Part shown: in pieces, positions 47,249 through 48,969 of the stretch
Layout of the letters: each line of letters starts with the position of its first letter
Position numbering within the stretch: the stretch's first letter is position 1
Assembly: GCA_902573045.1 (NCBI GenBank)
Contig: CACGIB010000005.1
Location: forward strand, 1-48,969
Reading direction: 5' to 3'
Length of the DNA: 48,969 nucleotides
DNA from: an uncultured Prochlorococcus sp.
GTDB lineage: Bacteria > Cyanobacteriota > Cyanobacteriia > PCC-6307 > Cyanobiaceae
Translations under genes and position numbers: made by a program
The notes under the pieces: generated by a model
Database searches by the model: none
What the model saw: only the letters and a program-made list of their open reading frames with translations
Told to the model about the DNA's origin: nothing

Positions 47249-48094
47249 ATGCGTAGAAGCTTACGAGATTCAATAGTTGGTTTTTCCTTACTAGGAGGAA
47301 TTTTAATATTCACATTTTTTTCTTTTTGGCTAAGAGGAGTAAAATTATCTTCAAAAAAATGGTACCTCTTTGCAGAATTCAATAACGCCAGTGGTTTATC
47401 AAAAAAATCTCCAGTTACTTACAGAGGAATATTAGTAGGGTCAATAGAAGATATTTTGTTTACAAATGAATCAATTAAAGCAAAAATAGTTTTAAATAAT
47501 CCTGAAATTGTACTTCCTAGGCCAGCTTTTGCAAGAGTAGTAACTAATTCTTTCCTTGGAGGAGATGTGCAAGTAGCTTTAGAAACGAGTGAAAAAACAA
47601 TTTCTAAAAATATAGCAAAACCCTTATCAGAGAAATGCGATTCGAAATTAATTATTTGTCAGGGAGATACTATCACTGGGAAACAACTCTCAAGTCTTTC
47701 AAATATAACTAATAGATTAAGTCAACTTTTAAAAGAATCAAATCAAGAAAACTTAATTGAGAACATAGTAAACTCAATAGACCAATTTGATAAAACACAA
47801 GAAAACCTTGATGAATTAATTTATTTATCTAAACAAGAAATACTAAGAGTTAAACCTCTAATTGAAGAAGTTTCAAATGCTGCTAATCATTTAAATAATA
47901 TTTTGTCTACTATCGATGACGAAGAAACCCTTAATGATATTAAATTGACAATTAATGCTGCTAGATCAATATCAAGCAAAGTAGATGATATGAGCGATGA
48001 TTTTAAAAAATTAACGCAAGATAGAGAATTCACTAAATCTTTAAGAGATTTAACTATAGGACTTTCAAAATTCCTTAACGAAATTTATCCATAA
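47249..48094 (+). CDS. MCE-domain protein (MlaD/TGD2-like)
   Basis: A membrane-anchored substrate-binding protein of a phospholipid transport system. One transmembrane segment at about 10-28 (IVGFSLLGGILIFTFFSFWL) precedes an MCE domain at about 37-115 (FAEFNNASGLSKKSPVTYRG, ILVGSIEDI, ARVVTNSFLGGDVQV). Residues 140-281 are a long, Ser/Asn/Leu-rich helical region, probably coiled coil. ATG start. Co-transcribed with the ATPase. The likely role is lipid movement between membranes; the substrate is not shown. Confidence 0.88.
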   Translation: MRRSLRDSIVGFSLLGGILIFTFFSFWLRGVKLSSKKWYLFAEFNNASGLSKKSPVTYRGILVGSIEDILFTNESIKAKIVLNNPEIVLPRPAFARVVTNSFLGGDVQVALETSEKTISKNIAKPLSEKCDSKLIICQGDTITGKQLSSLSNITNRLSQLLKESNQENLIENIVNSIDQFDKTQENLDELIYLSKQEILRVKPLIEEVSNAANHLNNILSTIDDEETLNDIKLTINAARSISSKVDDMSDDFKKLTQDREFTKSLRDLTIGLSKFLNEIYP

Positions 48095-48101
48095 ATAATA
48101 T

Positions 48102-48969
48102 TTAAAATTCATTTATAGCATTTAGAGCCATAGCTGCGATAGCTTTATCTGTAGCTTTTGGTAATTGTACATATTTTCCTTGAGCTGCTTCTGCTAATTC
48201 TTTACCAAAGCCGCTTGCAATAAATTTTCTCTCAGTATCAATTACTAAGAGTTTTATCCCAAGCATGGGATATTTTGCAGCGATATCAAGGACCTCTTGC
48301 TTTAAATTGACATTTTCATTTTCGTTATCTTTTCCCTCAACCTCATTTTGCCCTAGAGATAATCCTAATGGAACATTCCCTCGCCCATCAGTAATCCCTA
48401 CAACAATAACTTGACCTATATCCCCCGTTGAAAGAGCATTTTTTGCTACTTTCGCTGATTGTGTTAGTCCATGAGCTAAAGGCGATCCACCACCGCAAGG
48501 CATAGTTTCTAGCCTTCTTTTGGCTGCAGTTATAGATCTTGTTGGCGGTAAAAGAACTTCAGCCTGATTACCTCTAAAAGGAATAAGAGCTACTTCATCT
48601 CTATTCTCATATGCCTCTGTTAAAAGTCTAATTACAGCGCCTTTGGCACTTTGCATTCTATTTAAAGCCATAGAGCCACTAGCATCAACCAGAAAAATTA
48701 CTAAAGCTCCCGCCTTTTTTTGAAGAAGCTTTGCCCTAAAATCATTTTCTTCAATAACTATTGATTTATTAGGGTTCCTTAATCTTCTCGATTTTTGATA
48801 AGGAGCAGCAGCTCGAAGGGTAGCATCTACAGCAATTCTTTTTACTTTACCTCTTGGAATTATAGGTTTTACATATCTTCCTCTACTGTCACTAAATATA
48901 ACTGATCTACTCCCGCTATTCCCCGCTTTAGCTTTAGCTGATGAAAAAAGCAATAAATCAGGATCAACC
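48102..48969 (-). CDS. chlD: Magnesium chelatase subunit D (ChlD), 3' part
   Basis: Only the C-terminal ~289 residues lie in the window; the frame is open across the right edge and continues upstream. This is the integrin-I (VWA) region of ChlD, which with ChlI and ChlH inserts Mg into protoporphyrin IX, the first committed step of chlorophyll synthesis. The MIDAS motif [20 protein letters not shown] is intact, followed by [20 protein letters not shown] and [14 protein letters not shown] basic linker lies upstream ([18 protein letters not shown]). An acidic/Asn insert (about [11 protein letters not shown]) sits in the VWA domain. It is convergent with the MCE gene, 7 bases apart. Confidence 0.96.
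   Translation of the reverse strand, partial: VDPDLLLFSSAKAKAGNSGSRSVIFSDSRGRYVKPIIPRGKVKRIAVDATLRAAAPYQKSRRLRNPNKSIVIEENDFRAKLLQKKAGALVIFLVDASGSMALNRMQSAKGAVIRLLTEAYENRDEVALIPFRGNQAEVLLPPTRSITAAKRRLETMPCGGGSPLAHGLTQSAKVAKNALSTGDIGQVIVVGITDGRGNVPLGLSLGQNEVEGKDNENENVNLKQEVLDIAAKYPMLGIKLLVIDTERKFIASGFGKELAEAAQGKYVQLPKATDKAIAAMALNAINEF

Overview
The window is chromosomal DNA of a marine picocyanobacterium, almost certainly a high-light-adapted Prochlorococcus marinus. The evidence is the very AT-rich, tightly packed sequence outside the rRNA genes, the photosystem genes of an oxygenic phototroph (psaE, psbB, psbT, psbM, psbEFLJ, petBD, ndhCKJ, chlD, ycf48, rubA), a single degenerate phycoerythrin beta subunit (cpeB) with a CpeS-type lyase and no other phycobilisome genes, a PTOX-type plastoquinol oxidase, a small Hli-like protein, and many TTG/GTG starts. 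I see no insertion sequence, prophage, integrase or CRISPR array. The assignment rests on gene content and recognisable protein sequence, not on a database search.

Layout. 1-1.4 kb: small conserved unknown genes. 1.5-4.8 kb: the most unusual part. A PTOX gene lies between two genes that are each truncated on the side facing it: an N-terminally truncated carotenoid-isomerase-like oxidoreductase and a C-terminally truncated NdhF-like fragment. A run of tiny ORFs follows: two membrane peptides, a polyglutamine peptide and a minimal Hli-like protein. 4.8-9.3 kb: GNAT acetyltransferase, fatty-aldehyde-type dehydrogenase, LysM protein, psaE-mutM. 9.3-14.4 kb (minus strand): complete rRNA operon 16S-tRNA-Ile-tRNA-Ala-23S-5S, with a terminator and a pre-23S processing stem. 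15-22.4 kb: GH100 invertase, petBD, Ctp protease, HD phosphohydrolase, minCDE, tRNA-Thr.

22.4-31.1 kb: psbM-prmC-tsaC-small membrane protein on the minus strand, a ferredoxin, then psbB-psbT, nrdR, rpsA, metK, a ribulokinase-like sugar kinase and tRNA-Phe. 31.2-37.8 kb: exported unknown protein, VTT-domain membrane protein, a 59-residue ORF overlapping cpeS, cpeB convergent with cpeS, UvrD/PcrA helicase, CCA-adding enzyme. 37.8-44.9 kb: a dehydrogenase-SelD fusion, mtnP, the rubA-ycf48-psbEFLJ photosystem II assembly cluster and ndhCKJ. 44.9-49 kb: YvcK-like protein whose reading frame appears interrupted at an A9 tract, an Mla-like ATPase plus MCE protein, and the 3' part of chlD running off the window.

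Functionally the window is dominated by the photosynthetic electron chain (PSII core and assembly, cytochrome b6f, PSI, NDH-1, PTOX), with housekeeping genes between. The tRNA genes encode no full 3' CCA, which fits the CCA-adding enzyme found here. I did not find an obviously new multi-gene system. The best candidates for follow-up are the PTOX junction with its tiny-gene cluster, the A9 frame interruption in the YvcK-like gene, and the 59-residue ORF overlapping cpeS.
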